DNA of 64,000 nucleotides from the NCBI GenBank assembly GCA_030849945.1, contig JAVDKK010000001.1, positions 1,674,001 to 1,738,000 on the forward strand. Direction: 5' to 3'. A program made the position numbers and the translations under genes. Source of the DNA: Schauerella fraxinea. Its GTDB lineage: Bacteria > Pseudomonadota > Gammaproteobacteria > Burkholderiales > Burkholderiaceae_B. Below are positions 51,116-60,653 of this stretch, in pieces. The notes under the pieces were generated by a model, which was not told the DNA's origin, did not search any database, and saw only the letters and a program-made list of their open reading frames with translations. Within the stretch, counting starts at the first letter, position 1, and each line of letters begins with the position of its first letter.

Positions 51116-52981
51116 TCAATTCGCTGGTGCTTGCCCGGTCGCCACCGGCATCTCGATATGGGAGCCGTTTTCGCCACCCAGGGTGATGCTCAGCCGTGGG
51201 GGGCGGCCGGGCGGCACCTGCGGGAAGTGCTCCTGGTCCGCGCCGGCGATGGAGAGCCGAAGGCGGCTGCCCGCTTTAAGGGTCCAGGCGATAGGCAGGA
51301 AGGCGAAGCGAATCCATTCCGGCACGCCAGGCGTCAGGTTCTCAGCGTCGTCTTCGCTGAAGCTGTGGAAGGGCCACGTGGTCGTGTAGTTTTCGGGGCT
51401 GGCGACGACCTTGCGGTGACGTGCCCTGATCAGCGCCTCAGTGATGTAGTGAATCTCGCCATCTTCCGTGATCTCGCTTAGATACAGAAAGAGTGCGCAG
51501 TCGGATTGCGACGCCGCGAGATGGAGGTTTGCGACGATGTGGCCGACCAAGGGCAAAGCGCGTGGCAGAGGTGCCGTGCTGAAACCCGCGAGTTGCTGCT
51601 CCCTTTGCTTCCAGTCCGCGTAGTAGTGATCCACACTTTTCGCGCCCAATCGCTCGTATCGGGTATTTTGCCCGCTACTCCAATCGAACCGCACCTGGAT
51701 GTCGCGGGCCGGCTTGGGGTCAGAGGGTGACGCACTGGGCGGCGTCGCGCACAGTTGCTCGGATTCGTCGAGCCACAGTTTTTCGATCGCGTGCTCAGGT
51801 GGCCATGTTTGCGCACTATGCCAGCGATCGTCATGCACGCTGTAGTAATGGACCGGTGCCTCGCGCGCGGCTTCGGCGTGCATGCCGAGCAGGTGCCGAT
51901 CGAAGAACCGCAACAGTTCGCCATACATGCAGAACGCTGCGCCGGCACGATCCCGCCACGGCGAGATGTTCGTTCTGGCGCCATGATCCCAGGGGCCCAG
52001 CAGCAGATGCTTGTCGCGGTTCGGGAGCGACAGAAATCGCGAGATCGCGCCATTGGCATAGCCGGCGCCATCGTACCAACCCGATACTGAGTACACGGCC
52101 ACGTCCGGCGGGATCAGATCGACATAGCGATACGGACTGAAGCTGGAGGAGTCGATGTGCTCGTCGTAGCTGAGCGGCTTCTCGCGATAGAGGAGCTCGG
52201 GTGCAAGCTCTTTCAAGCGGAAGTTGTCGCGGTGGGCGATCAAGGCATCGTTGAGCGCGACGGCATCGGTATCGTCGTCGACTGGCGCGGGGCCATTGAA
52301 GCTCGGGTCATTGAAGTAGGCAAAACGCGAGGCGAGTCCACGATTGGCGTGATCGAGCGCAGCCATCAGATCGTCGTAGGCCTCAACCCACACTCGCGAC
52401 AACATCCCGCCAGGGTAGAGCTGCTCGCTGTACAAATCGGAGATGCCGAAGAGCGGTGCGATGGCTTTGATGGCCGGGTGGCCTGTGCTTGCAAAGAAGC
52501 ACGCGGCGGCACCCAGGTAAGAGATCCCGGTTGATCCGATCGCGCCGTTGCACCAGTCCTGACTGCTGACCCACTGTGCCACCTCGTACGAGTCATCGCG
52601 CTCTTTCGGGGAGCGCATGCTGTCTCGCGTGCCGAAGCTGGCGCCCGTGCCGCGCACATCCACCACCACGAGCGCGTAGCCCCGGGGGACAAACATGTCG
52701 CGATAGATCGCCGTGTTTGGACTGGGCTCGGCGCCCGGCTGCTTGAGATCGAACCGCCGGTTGTAAGGCGTAAACACAACCAGTGTGGGGAATGCACCAG
52801 AGGCTGTCTGGCCGTCCTGCATGCAAGGCAAGAAAATGTCGACGGCGAGCCGGCAGCCATCCGGCATGTGCAAATAGTGCGACCGGGGCGCTGCGGGACA
52901 CTTAAAGGTGGGCGGACGGCGTTCAAAATAAGTGCTCGGGCGTTCAATCCACGCGTCGCTGTATCGGTCGGAGTCGGTCAT
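51116..52981 (-). CDS. CocE/NonD family hydrolase (X-Pro dipeptidyl-peptidase-like)
   Basis: The 621-residue enzyme has an alpha/beta hydrolase N-terminal domain with YALVVVDVRGTGAS, nucleophile GSTGISYLGAAA (Ser near 150) and LLGPWDHGARTN (His near 325), and a C-terminal jelly-roll domain ending in RLSIAGADQEHF, typical of cocaine esterase and glutaryl-7-ACA acylase. It has no signal peptide. I start it at ATG 52981; an upstream in-frame ATG would add 27 residues. Substrates could be acylated amines or esters, in keeping with the amine-oxidase neighbours. Confidence 0.9.
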   Translation of the reverse strand: MTDSDRYSDAWIERPSTYFERRPPTFKCPAAPRSHYLHMPDGCRLAVDIFLPCMQDGQTASGAFPTLVVFTPYNRRFDLKQPGAEPSPNTAIYRDMFVPRGYALVVVDVRGTGASFGTRDSMRSPKERDDSYEVAQWVSSQDWCNGAIGSTGISYLGAAACFFASTGHPAIKAIAPLFGISDLYSEQLYPGGMLSRVWVEAYDDLMAALDHANRGLASRFAYFNDPSFNGPAPVDDDTDAVALNDALIAHRDNFRLKELAPELLYREKPLSYDEHIDSSSFSPYRYVDLIPPDVAVYSVSGWYDGAGYANGAISRFLSLPNRDKHLLLGPWDHGARTNISPWRDRAGAAFCMYGELLRFFDRHLLGMHAEAAREAPVHYYSVHDDRWHSAQTWPPEHAIEKLWLDESEQLCATPPSASPSDPKPARDIQVRFDWSSGQNTRYERLGAKSVDHYYADWKQREQQLAGFSTAPLPRALPLVGHIVANLHLAASQSDCALFLYLSEITEDGEIHYITEALIRARHRKVVASPENYTTTWPFHSFSEDDAENLTPGVPEWIRFAFLPIAWTLKAGSRLRLSIAGADQEHFPQVPPGRPPRLSITLGGENGSHIEMPVATGQAPAN

Positions 52982-53289
52982 GTTTCGGGGCTCAGTGAAT
53001 GCACGAGAAATCTTAATGACGATGCCGGCCCAGTGATAAATACGAAATCTGGAAGCATGCATAGGCGGAAGCGATGAATAGCGCCAGTGTGCCTAAACCA
53101 GAACGCGGGTTGACGCGTCGTGACGGGATCGACGCCATGGGTATTCCCTGACGTTCTATAGCCGCGCCTTATGCATCCTTCCACATTGCGTATTGTGATT
53201 TTTCGCGACCCGTCTTTAAGATTTCCTCCAGCGCTCGCTGACCTGTGAGGGTGGGTATGAGCCGTCGACAAAACCCAGGGGAAATGACC
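52982..53289. other. 308-bp divergent region between CocE hydrolase and TctC genes
   Basis: No gene is seen. Near-identical dyad sites GGAAGCATGCATAG (53051) and its inverse CTTATGCATCCTTCC (53168) face each other 100 bp apart, and could be two copies of one operator serving both promoters. Confidence 0.45.
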
Positions 53290-54258
53290 ATGTACAAGAC
53301 ACTCTCCCGCCTGATGGCGGCCGCAGTACTGACCGTTGGGGCCGGCTTGGCACACGCGGACACCTTCCCGGATCGGCCGATTCGTTTGATCGTGCCCCAG
53401 TCTGCGGGATCGGGCGGCGATGTGCTTGCGCGCTTGATGGCGCAGAGCATGGGCAAAACGTTGGGAGCGTCGATCGTGGTCGAGAATCGCGCCGGCGCCA
53501 ATGGCATCATCGGCATTTCTTCGTTATCGGGCATGCCGCCAGACGGGTATGCGATCGCCCTGGCCGGGGTGTCGCAGGTGAGCTTCAACAAACACGTCTA
53601 TCCCTCCGTGCCCTACGAAACGGATGACTTTACGTATATCGCGCCCGTTGCGGACACCCCTTACGTGCTTGTGGTGAGCAAGGCCAGCGGCATCAAAACC
53701 CTCGCGCAGTTCATCGAGCGTGCGCGGGCCAAGCCCAAGGCCATGACGTTCGGCAGCGCCGGCGTGGGCAACATGACGCATCTGACGATGGAGATGTTGG
53801 CCGCCAAGACCGGGATCAGCTTGACGCATGTGCCCTACAAGGGCTCGGCGCCGGCGATGACCGGTGTGATGTCCGGCGAGGTGGATGCCATGGTCAGCGT
53901 TGTGAATACCGCGCTATCGCAAATCAAGAATGGCGATGTGATCGCGCTTGCGGTACTGGGAAACAAGCGTATCGCGGCGCTGCCCGATGTACCGACGAGC
54001 GCCGAGCAACAGATCGATCTGCCGCCGATGCCGGGTTGGTATGCGTTGATCGGTCCGAAGGGGATTCCGGATAACATCGTGTCGCGCCTGGACGAAGGGG
54101 TAAAAGCGTTTGTGAACGACCCCGCCACGCAGCAGCGAATGGACGAACTGTTCCTGGTGCCAATGAAAACCAGCGGTGCGCAGATTCAAGCCCGAGCGAT
54201 GGCCGAGTCGGTGGAGTGGGGCAAATTCATTCGGGATAACAACTTGCAAAGCCAATGA
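53290..54258 (+). CDS. Bug/TctC family periplasmic solute-binding protein
   Basis: The 322-residue protein has a signal peptide (MYKTLSRLMAAAVLTVGAG, cut AHA/D) and TctC motifs IRLIVPQSAGSGGDVLARLM and IVVENRAGANGIIGI. ATG 53290 is preferred, with AGGGGA 8 bases upstream; ATG 53284 would be too close. It is 55 bp from a FAD oxidoreductase on the same strand, again without TctAB. Such pairings suggest uptake of a carboxylated amine that is then oxidised. Confidence 0.93.
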   Translation: MYKTLSRLMAAAVLTVGAGLAHADTFPDRPIRLIVPQSAGSGGDVLARLMAQSMGKTLGASIVVENRAGANGIIGISSLSGMPPDGYAIALAGVSQVSFNKHVYPSVPYETDDFTYIAPVADTPYVLVVSKASGIKTLAQFIERARAKPKAMTFGSAGVGNMTHLTMEMLAAKTGISLTHVPYKGSAPAMTGVMSGEVDAMVSVVNTALSQIKNGDVIALAVLGNKRIAALPDVPTSAEQQIDLPPMPGWYALIGPKGIPDNIVSRLDEGVKAFVNDPATQQRMDELFLVPMKTSGAQIQARAMAESVEWGKFIRDNNLQSQ

Positions 54259-54313
54259 GGGCTGAGGCTGATGAACCGTAAGCGATGCAGCAACGTTGAT
54301 GGGTCGGGAATCG

Positions 54314-55609
54314 ATGATGAATGATGGTAGCGGTACGCGCGGATTATGGGAGGCCACCGCGCCGCCATTTCAAACGGGCTCGACCTTGTCGCGGAACATC
54401 GCCGTGGACGTCGCCATCGTCGGCGGTGGTTACACCGGCTGTTCGGCGGCCCTGCATCTTGCGCAGCAGGGTGCCAAGGTTGCCGTGCTCGAGCATATGG
54501 ATATCGGGCATGGGGGGTCGGGTCGCAATGTGGGGTTGGTGAATGCAGGCATGTGGGTCAGACCGCACGCCGTTAAAGAGGCGCTCGGCGAGGCGAAAGG
54601 CAGCGCGCTGCTGACGTTTCTCGGCCAGGGCCCGAGTGTGGTGTTCGATCTGGTTCGCCGCTTCGATATCGCGTGCGAGGCCGTCGAACAGGGAACGTTG
54701 CATTGTGCGGTGGGCGCGGCCGGGATGCGCGAGATCGCCGAGCGGGCCAGACAGTGGCAAGCGCTTGGTGCACCGGTCGAACTGATCGACGCCCGTCGCA
54801 CGGCCGAGATGCTCGGCACCCAGGCCTATCGGGGAGCGCTGTTGGACCGGCGTGCCGGCACGATTCAGCCGCTGGCCTACGCCCGCGGGCTGGCGCGCGC
54901 TGCAGCAGATGCTGGGGCACAGATCTTCACGCAGACCCGGATCGTAAACACTGCGCGCATGGCGAACACCTGGTGCTTGACCACAGCGGATGGCATCGAG
55001 GTTCGGGCGAATGCGGTGATCGTCGCCACGGGCGCCTACGGTGCCCACCTGGATGCGGCGGATACTGTGGCCGGCGAACTGGTAAGGCTGCCTTACTTCA
55101 ATATGGCCACGCAGCCCCTCTCGGCCGCGCAGCGGGCGGCCATCCTGCCGGGCAGACAAGGCGCCTGGGATACTCGCAGCGTATTGTCGTCGTTTCGGCT
55201 GGATGACCAGGGCCGTTTGGTCTTCGGCAGCGTGGGCGCGCTGCGTTCTGCCGGCGCGCGTGTTCATCATGATTGGGGACGCCGGGCGCTCGCCAAACTG
55301 TTTCCTCAACTGGCACCCGTGTCGTTCGATTATCAGTGGTACGGCTGGATCGGGATGACGTCGAATGCACTGCCGCGCTTCTATCGATTGGGGCCGAATA
55401 TGGTGTCGATCAGCGGCTACAACGGCCGCGGGATCGCGCCCGGCACGGTGTTCGGCAAAGTACTAGCCGAATTGACGTTGGGGCATCGCAGTGATGAAGA
55501 CCTTCCCTTGCCTTTGACGGATGCACGGCGCGCGGTCGGCCGGCGGATTCGCAGCGTCGGCTACGAGGCGGGCGCAAGTCTGTCACACTTTTTCGGTAGT
55601 CGTTTCTGA
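54314..55609 (+). CDS. FAD-dependent oxidoreductase, DAO family (PuuB/gamma-glutamylputrescine oxidase-like)
   Basis: The 431-residue enzyme has a short N-terminal lead with a GLWEATAPPF motif seen in PuuB-type oxidases, the FAD motif AIVGGGYTGCSAALHLAQQG (residues about 35-54) and SGYNGRGIAPGTVFGK near 378. PuuB-type enzymes oxidise glutamylated amines. It is downstream of the TctC gene and probably in one transcript. The alternative starts ATG 54314 and 54317 cannot be told apart. Substrate inferred only by family and context. Confidence 0.9.
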   Translation: MMNDGSGTRGLWEATAPPFQTGSTLSRNIAVDVAIVGGGYTGCSAALHLAQQGAKVAVLEHMDIGHGGSGRNVGLVNAGMWVRPHAVKEALGEAKGSALLTFLGQGPSVVFDLVRRFDIACEAVEQGTLHCAVGAAGMREIAERARQWQALGAPVELIDARRTAEMLGTQAYRGALLDRRAGTIQPLAYARGLARAAADAGAQIFTQTRIVNTARMANTWCLTTADGIEVRANAVIVATGAYGAHLDAADTVAGELVRLPYFNMATQPLSAAQRAAILPGRQGAWDTRSVLSSFRLDDQGRLVFGSVGALRSAGARVHHDWGRRALAKLFPQLAPVSFDYQWYGWIGMTSNALPRFYRLGPNMVSISGYNGRGIAPGTVFGKVLAELTLGHRSDEDLPLPLTDARRAVGRRIRSVGYEAGASLSHFFGSRF

Positions 55610-55680
55610 CCCGCCTGATTGGGATGGAATGCGGGCAGGATAAAAACTTTCGGGTGGGTCGCGTGTAAAGCTGTGGCGCG

Positions 55681-56616
55681 TTATTTTTGCGAACCCGGCG
55701 CCCGCTTGCCGCGCGCCAGCCCATGCCCATCTTCAGCCAGCACAGTCTGCACGGCATCTGAAAACGTGCGCGCCAACACACCGGTGGGGCGGTGGCTGGG
55801 CGTGAGCATGATGATCGGAAAGCCGATCGACGGTGTAAACGGTTTGACCACAATGTTCAGGTGCAGGAAATCTCGCACGGTGATCGGGTTGACCACACTC
55901 ACGCCCTGGCCATGCGCCACCATGCTGCAGATCGATGACAACAAGTCCGCTTCAAGCGTGAGCTGACGCGATACGCGCTTGCTTTCGAAGGCAGCATCGA
56001 TGCGCTCGCGCATGCCATCGTGATGTGAGAGCGAGATGAAACTCTCGCCGGCCAGGTCGGTGGCCTTGATCGTTTTGGCGTTGGCCAGCCTGTGGTCGGC
56101 GGGCATCACGCACACGCCGCGCGGGTCGGCGACCTTCTCGGCAATGACGGCATTCTGCGCGTTCACGCCGGCATACACAGCCAGCCCGATGTCGCACAGT
56201 TGCGAGGCCACCATGTGCTCGATCGAGGCGGAATTATTGGTACGAATGGACAGCGTGACGCCTGGGCAGTGTTTGGTGAACTCGGCCACGACGCGCGATA
56301 GAAAGCCCACACTCAACGCGGGCGCGGTGGCCACACGCAGGCGTCCGGCGCCGAAGCGCTTGATGTTGTGCGCGGTGTCCTTGAGCGTTTTGAGCCCAAG
56401 GTAGTAGCGCTCCACCTCTTTGAAGAAGGCAATCGCTTCGTCGGTGGGCGTGAGTTTGTTGCCGGCTCGTTCGAACAGCTTCATATCGAGCTGATATTCG
56501 AGATGCGCGATGAGCCGGCTCACATTAGGCTGCGTGGTGTGAATGTCCCGCGCCGCCACGGTCATCGAGCCGGACAGCATGACTGCCCGGAAAGCCTCGA
56601 TTTCCTTGGGGTTCAT
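55681..56616 (-). CDS. LysR family regulator
   Basis: The 311-residue protein has the helix-turn-helix GSMTVAARDIHTTQPNVSRLI (residues about 16-36, part) and an effector domain. It is last in the minus-strand operon after RidA, 15 bp from that stop, so it is co-transcribed with the dehydrogenase and importer genes and is their probable regulator. NocR/OccR-like octopine and nopaline regulators belong to the same family and resemble this opening (PxxIEAFRAVMLSGSMT). Confidence 0.92.
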   Translation of the reverse strand: MNPKEIEAFRAVMLSGSMTVAARDIHTTQPNVSRLIAHLEYQLDMKLFERAGNKLTPTDEAIAFFKEVERYYLGLKTLKDTAHNIKRFGAGRLRVATAPALSVGFLSRVVAEFTKHCPGVTLSIRTNNSASIEHMVASQLCDIGLAVYAGVNAQNAVIAEKVADPRGVCVMPADHRLANAKTIKATDLAGESFISLSHHDGMRERIDAAFESKRVSRQLTLEADLLSSICSMVAHGQGVSVVNPITVRDFLHLNIVVKPFTPSIGFPIIMLTPSHRPTGVLARTFSDAVQTVLAEDGHGLARGKRAPGSQK

Positions 56617-56631
56617 GATCTGCTTGCGCGA

Positions 56632-56988
56632 TCAGGCTGCTTTGGCGGTGACGATGATTTCGACCAGCAGATCGTTGCGGGCCAATTTCGATTCGCCGGT
56701 GGCGCGCACGGGTTGGGTACCTTCGGAAAGCCACTTGTCCCACACTTCGTTCATGCCGGCAAAATCGCGCTCGATGTCTTTCAGCCAGATTTGCGCCGAG
56801 ATCAGACGGGTTTTGTCCACGCCGGCCTTGCCCAGATATTCTTCGATCTTGGCGAGCACTTGGGCGGTCTGGCCCTTGATGTCTTGCGTGGCATCGCCGG
56901 CCGTAAGTCCACCGACGTAAACGATGCCGCCGGTGATGACCACGCGGCTCATACGTGCGTTGGATTCGATGCGGGTGATGTCTGTCAT
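56632..56988 (-). CDS. RidA family protein (enamine/imine deaminase-like)
   Basis: The 118-residue YjgF/YER057c protein has VVITGGIVYVGGLTA, then GQTAQVLAKIEEYL and a C-terminal ARNDLLVEIIVTAKA. The usual catalytic Arg near 105 appears as RATGESKLARNDL rather than the strict RVA.A.LP motif, so it may belong to a Rid subfamily other than RidA proper. It overlaps the FAD/BFD gene by 4 bases (ATGA). Rid proteins hydrolyse imines made by amino-acid dehydrogenation, matching the neighbouring oxidoreductase. Confidence 0.92.
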   Translation of the reverse strand: MTDITRIESNARMSRVVITGGIVYVGGLTAGDATQDIKGQTAQVLAKIEEYLGKAGVDKTRLISAQIWLKDIERDFAGMNEVWDKWLSEGTQPVRATGESKLARNDLLVEIIVTAKAA

Positions 56989-58400
56989 GGTTGAACTCCA
57001 GATGTTGCGGTTGGAAAATCTTCGCGCGTGGCGGCGAGTTCCGCCAGCGTGATGGGTTTGATAGGGGGCCGGATGCGATAGTATCCGACCTCGGCGGGCG
57101 ACACACCCCGTGCCTGGGCAATCACCTCGGTCACGGTGAGGCCGCACAGGCGGCCTTGGCAGGGCCCCATGCCGCAGCGGCCAAACGATTTGGTCTGATT
57201 GGGGCCCGCACAGCCGATGTCGACGTAGCTGCGAATGGCGCCGGCAGTCACTTCTTCGCACCGGCACACGAGCACGTCATCGGCCGGCATGCGGTTGGCA
57301 TCCTTGGGACGATACAACGCATCGAGAAACGGCCGGATGCGCAGGTTCTTGTCCACGCCTGCCAACAGCGGCGCGGCCAGCCTGGCGCCTTCCTCCGATG
57401 TGACGATGCCCAAATCCATGGCGACTGCGAGTCCGGCGAGTTCACCTTGCAGGCTGGCCACCGTGGCGCCGCCGATGCCGCGGCCGTCGCCGGCGATCAA
57501 TACGCGTTCGATGCCGCTCAGCCGTCCATACCGATCGGCATCCGGACGCCAGCATAATTGCGCGGTATCCCACGTATGCGCGGCGCGCAGCGACCAGGTG
57601 AATTGCGTGTTTGGCACCACGCCTTGATGCAGCAGTACCAGATTCGTTTCCAGCCGGTGCGTGCGGCCACCGGCCTTGAAGGTGATCGCGTGCGCCGCTT
57701 GATCGCCGACGACTGCCAGGTCGCTGGCACCTTTATAAAACGGCACGCCGGCGCGCTTGATTGTGTTGATCAAGCCCAGGCCTTTCTTGAGATACGGCCA
57801 GGCAGCGAGCGCCGCGGGCAGATGCGGCAGGGCGCGCCGGTAGTCGTCGTTCGTGGTGGTGTCGACGATCGCCTGGATTTTCTGGCCGGCGCGCACGTAC
57901 TGCCACGCCAGCAGATAGAGCAAGGGTCCGCACCCGGCCAACACGGCCGGTTGTTGAGGCACGGCATCCGCGCTCTTGAGCATGATCTGCGCCGCGCCCG
58001 CAGTCATTACGCCGGGCAATGTCCAGCCCGGAATGGGGAAGGGGCGTTCCATGGCGCCGCTGCACAGCACCACATGTTTGCCGCGAATGCTGTGTGAAAC
58101 GCCGTTTTCGAGATAGTTGACGATGCCGTCGCGGTTGACCTGCCACACCGCCGCACGCGTGATGTGGCGCGCGCCCGATGCGGCAAACAATTGGGCCTGC
58201 GGTTTGCCCGCGGCGTAATCCGCGCCGAGCCGATCCAGCCGCGCCGCCGGCGCTTGCATGATGCCGCGCCAGATCTGGCCGCCCGGTGCGCTTTGTTCGT
58301 CCAGCAGCACCACGCTCGCGCCGTGCCGCGCGGCTGTGGCCGCGGCCGCCATGCCGGCGGGGCCGGCGCCGATCACAATCACATCGACCGATTCACTCAT
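56985..58400 (-). CDS. FAD-dependent dehydrogenase subunit with C-terminal BFD-like 2Fe-2S domain
   Basis: The 471-residue protein has an FAD motif VIVIGAGPAGMAAAATAARHG in outline (residues 6-26), a second nucleotide-binding block near 160-180, GDGRGIGGA near 300 and C-terminal cysteines in LVCRCEEVTAG (about 380) and GRCGMGPCQGRLC (about 415), the BFD-type iron-sulfur pattern. It matches the alpha subunit of octopine/nopaline oxidase and D-hydroxyproline/hydrogen cyanide synthase (HcnB). It forms a complex with the 2Fe-2S and DAO subunits encoded beside it (8- and 11-bp overlaps). Confidence 0.93.
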   Translation of the reverse strand: MSESVDVIVIGAGPAGMAAAATAARHGASVVLLDEQSAPGGQIWRGIMQAPAARLDRLGADYAAGKPQAQLFAASGARHITRAAVWQVNRDGIVNYLENGVSHSIRGKHVVLCSGAMERPFPIPGWTLPGVMTAGAAQIMLKSADAVPQQPAVLAGCGPLLYLLAWQYVRAGQKIQAIVDTTTNDDYRRALPHLPAALAAWPYLKKGLGLINTIKRAGVPFYKGASDLAVVGDQAAHAITFKAGGRTHRLETNLVLLHQGVVPNTQFTWSLRAAHTWDTAQLCWRPDADRYGRLSGIERVLIAGDGRGIGGATVASLQGELAGLAVAMDLGIVTSEEGARLAAPLLAGVDKNLRIRPFLDALYRPKDANRMPADDVLVCRCEEVTAGAIRSYVDIGCAGPNQTKSFGRCGMGPCQGRLCGLTVTEVIAQARGVSPAEVGYYRIRPPIKPITLAELAATREDFPTATSGVQP

Positions 58401-58725
58401 GATGCAGTGCCTCCTGCGGCGCCAAGGCCGCATAGCCTTCCTGGCTGCGAATCGACATCCCGTCGCGCACGGGGATCAGACAGCTTTGGCGATTGGGCAC
58501 GCCGTCGATCTCGACCAGGCATTCGAAGCACACGCCCATCATGCAGTAGGGCGCGCGCGGCTTGCCGCTGACGGGCGAGGCGCGCACGCGCGATTCGCCG
58601 CTGGACAGCAGTGCAGCGGCCACCGTGAGGCCGGCGCCCACGCGTTTCTCGGCGCCGTTGAATTGAATGCGTACGCTGGGCGCCGCATCGGTTTGGGGCA
58701 GAACGGTAAACAGCTCAGTGGGCAT
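58393..58725 (-). CDS. (2Fe-2S)-binding subunit of the amine dehydrogenase complex
   Basis: The 110-residue ferredoxin-fold protein has the Cys pattern C-x4-C-x2-C in CMMGVCFECL followed by a fourth Cys in RQSCLIPV, the Fer2_4 layout of small opine-oxidase/HcnA-type subunits. ATG 58725 is chosen for GAGAG upstream; it overlaps the stop of the DAO gene by 11 bases and the next gene by 8, so all three subunits are co-translated. It links electrons from the DAO subunit to the BFD/FAD subunit. Confidence 0.92.
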   Translation of the reverse strand: MPTELFTVLPQTDAAPSVRIQFNGAEKRVGAGLTVAAALLSSGESRVRASPVSGKPRAPYCMMGVCFECLVEIDGVPNRQSCLIPVRDGMSIRSQEGYAALAPQEALHHE

Positions 58726-59845
58726 GGTGAAACTCTCGGGTGGGATCCAGGAAACGGGCGCCGGAAAACGTGTCGAGCTCGTCGGGTTTGGGGCCGCCGG
58801 CAATCCAAGGTGCGAGCCGCATCGCATGCGCGGCGGCCAACGTAACGCCGCTGTGGCAGGTGGCGACAAATGCGCCCGGATGGGTGGTGGACGCGTCGTA
58901 GATGGGATAACCATCGGGCGACATCACGCGCAGCGCGGCCCAACTGCGAATCACGTTCAAGCCCGACAACTGTGGAAAGCAGACCATGGCGCGTTGGGCG
59001 ATGCGCGCCAGCACTTCGGTGCGCGTCGTATCGTCCAGCCCCATGTCTTCCAGCGAGTCGCCGATCTGGATCGTGCCTTCATCGGTTTGGCGCACGTAGA
59101 TCGTGGGGTGCGTGAGGAAGGGCTGCACGCGCTCGCCCACCAGCACCTGGCCTTGGTTTGGTGCCACGGGCGCATGCAGGCCCACTTGCTCGGCCAGCGC
59201 CTTGTTGCCCAGCCCGGCAGTGAGCAAGATGCGCGGCGCGCGCCAGGTGTCGCCGCCCGAACTCACGGAAAACTGTTGTCCGTCGTGCTCGATCTTGTCG
59301 ACGCGGCGTTCGACGTGGTACATCGCACCGCTCATGTCGCACGCCCGGTGCAGCGCGTGAAACAGCTTGAGCGGATTGACGTGGCCGTCCATGGGCGTAT
59401 AGCTCGCGCCGTACACGTCGGGGCCGACTGCCGGCAGGCGCTCGTGTAGTGCCGTCTGCGGCAGCATCTCGTATCGGTAATCGTCGCCGACTGCGTCGCG
59501 CAGGGATTGCAGCCGCTGCTCGCGCTCTTCAAATTCGGCTTGCGTGAGACAGAAGTGAAAGCCGCCATCCTGCTTGAGCTCGACGTCCACGCCGGTTTCT
59601 TTCAACAGATCGGCGGCGAGTGAGGGCCAGAGTTTGGACGACCCCAGCGACCAGCGCGCATATTGCGGCGTGCCGTAGCCTTTGCCTTGCACCCACACCA
59701 GGCCGAAGTTGCCGCGCGAGGCGCGAAACGCCACGTCGCCTTCATCGAGCAAGGCCACTTTCAGCCCCTGCCGCAATAGCCCGTAGGCACAGGCGGAACC
59801 GACCAGGCCGCCACCCAGAATGATGATGTCGCTCGTATTTTGCAT
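58715..59845 (-). CDS. FAD-dependent oxidoreductase (DAO), catalytic subunit of the amine dehydrogenase complex
   Basis: The 376-residue DAO enzyme has the FAD motif IIILGGGLVGSACAYGLL and CHSGVTLAAAHAMRLAPW near 345, the pattern of HcnC and D-hydroxyproline dehydrogenase beta subunits. It abuts the permease gene (2-bp gap) and overlaps the 2Fe-2S gene. With those and the BFD subunit it should form a membrane-associated dehydrogenase that oxidises an imported secondary amine or D-amino acid. It also matches the octopine oxidase layout. Confidence 0.92.
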   Translation of the reverse strand: MQNTSDIIILGGGLVGSACAYGLLRQGLKVALLDEGDVAFRASRGNFGLVWVQGKGYGTPQYARWSLGSSKLWPSLAADLLKETGVDVELKQDGGFHFCLTQAEFEEREQRLQSLRDAVGDDYRYEMLPQTALHERLPAVGPDVYGASYTPMDGHVNPLKLFHALHRACDMSGAMYHVERRVDKIEHDGQQFSVSSGGDTWRAPRILLTAGLGNKALAEQVGLHAPVAPNQGQVLVGERVQPFLTHPTIYVRQTDEGTIQIGDSLEDMGLDDTTRTEVLARIAQRAMVCFPQLSGLNVIRSWAALRVMSPDGYPIYDASTTHPGAFVATCHSGVTLAAAHAMRLAPWIAGGPKPDELDTFSGARFLDPTREFHHAH

Positions 59846-59847
59846 GC

Positions 59848-60642
59848 TTACCCTTTGCCTACCAGCACGCGATCGAGTCCGACCAGCCGATCCATCGCGA
59901 CCATCGCGATAAGCGTGGCGACGATGAGCACAGTGGAGACCGAGGCGACCAGCGGGTCGATACTTTGAGAGATGTAGCTGTACATGGCCACGGGCAAGGT
60001 GGTGGTGCCCGGTGTGGCCACGAAAATCGTCATGGTGACTTCATCGAAGCTCTGGATGAAGGCCAGCATCCAGCCGCCGGCCACGCCAGGCACGATAAGC
60101 GGCAGCACGATGCGGCGAAACACCGTGCCAGGACCGGCACCCAACGAGCGCGCGGCCAGTTCGGCGTCGCGGTTCATGCCGATGGCCGAAGCCAGCGTCA
60201 ATCGCAGCGCATACGGGAACACGACGATCACATGCGTCATCGACAGCCAGCCAAACGAACCGCTCAAGCCCGCGAGGTTGAAGAAGCGCAGAAAGGCAAT
60301 GCCCATCACCACGTGCGGGATCATCAATGGCGAGAGAAAAAATGCCATCAACGTGCTGCGGCCGGGAAACCGATATCGCGCCAACGCCAGCGCGGCGGGC
60401 ACGGCCAGAATGATGGCCACCGTGGCCGCCACGAAGGCGAGCCATGACGACATCAGAAACGCATTGATGAACTGCCGCTGTTCGAGAATCGCTTCAAACC
60501 AGCGCAGCGACAAGCCGTCGGTCGGCAGCGAGATATAGCCGCGCGACGTAAACGAGACGGCGATCACCACCACCAGCGGCGCGAGAATGAACGCGATGAA
60601 AAACGCGTGATACGTCAGGCCAAGCCAGCCGTTCTTTTTCAT
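59848..60642 (-). CDS. ABC transporter permease (PotC-like)
   Basis: The 264-residue membrane protein has six helices and the EAA loop AARSLGAGPGTVFRRIVLPLIVP, typical of spermidine/putrescine and iron-type importers. I start it at ATG 60642; a long frame upstream lies inside the other permease. It precedes the DAO gene by only 2 bp. With the PotB-, PotA- and PotD-like genes upstream it makes one importer. Confidence 0.93.
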   Translation of the reverse strand: MKKNGWLGLTYHAFFIAFILAPLVVVIAVSFTSRGYISLPTDGLSLRWFEAILEQRQFINAFLMSSWLAFVAATVAIILAVPAALALARYRFPGRSTLMAFFLSPLMIPHVVMGIAFLRFFNLAGLSGSFGWLSMTHVIVVFPYALRLTLASAIGMNRDAELAARSLGAGPGTVFRRIVLPLIVPGVAGGWMLAFIQSFDEVTMTIFVATPGTTTLPVAMYSYISQSIDPLVASVSTVLIVATLIAMVAMDRLVGLDRVLVGKG

Positions 60643-60653
60643 GGTGCGGCTCC

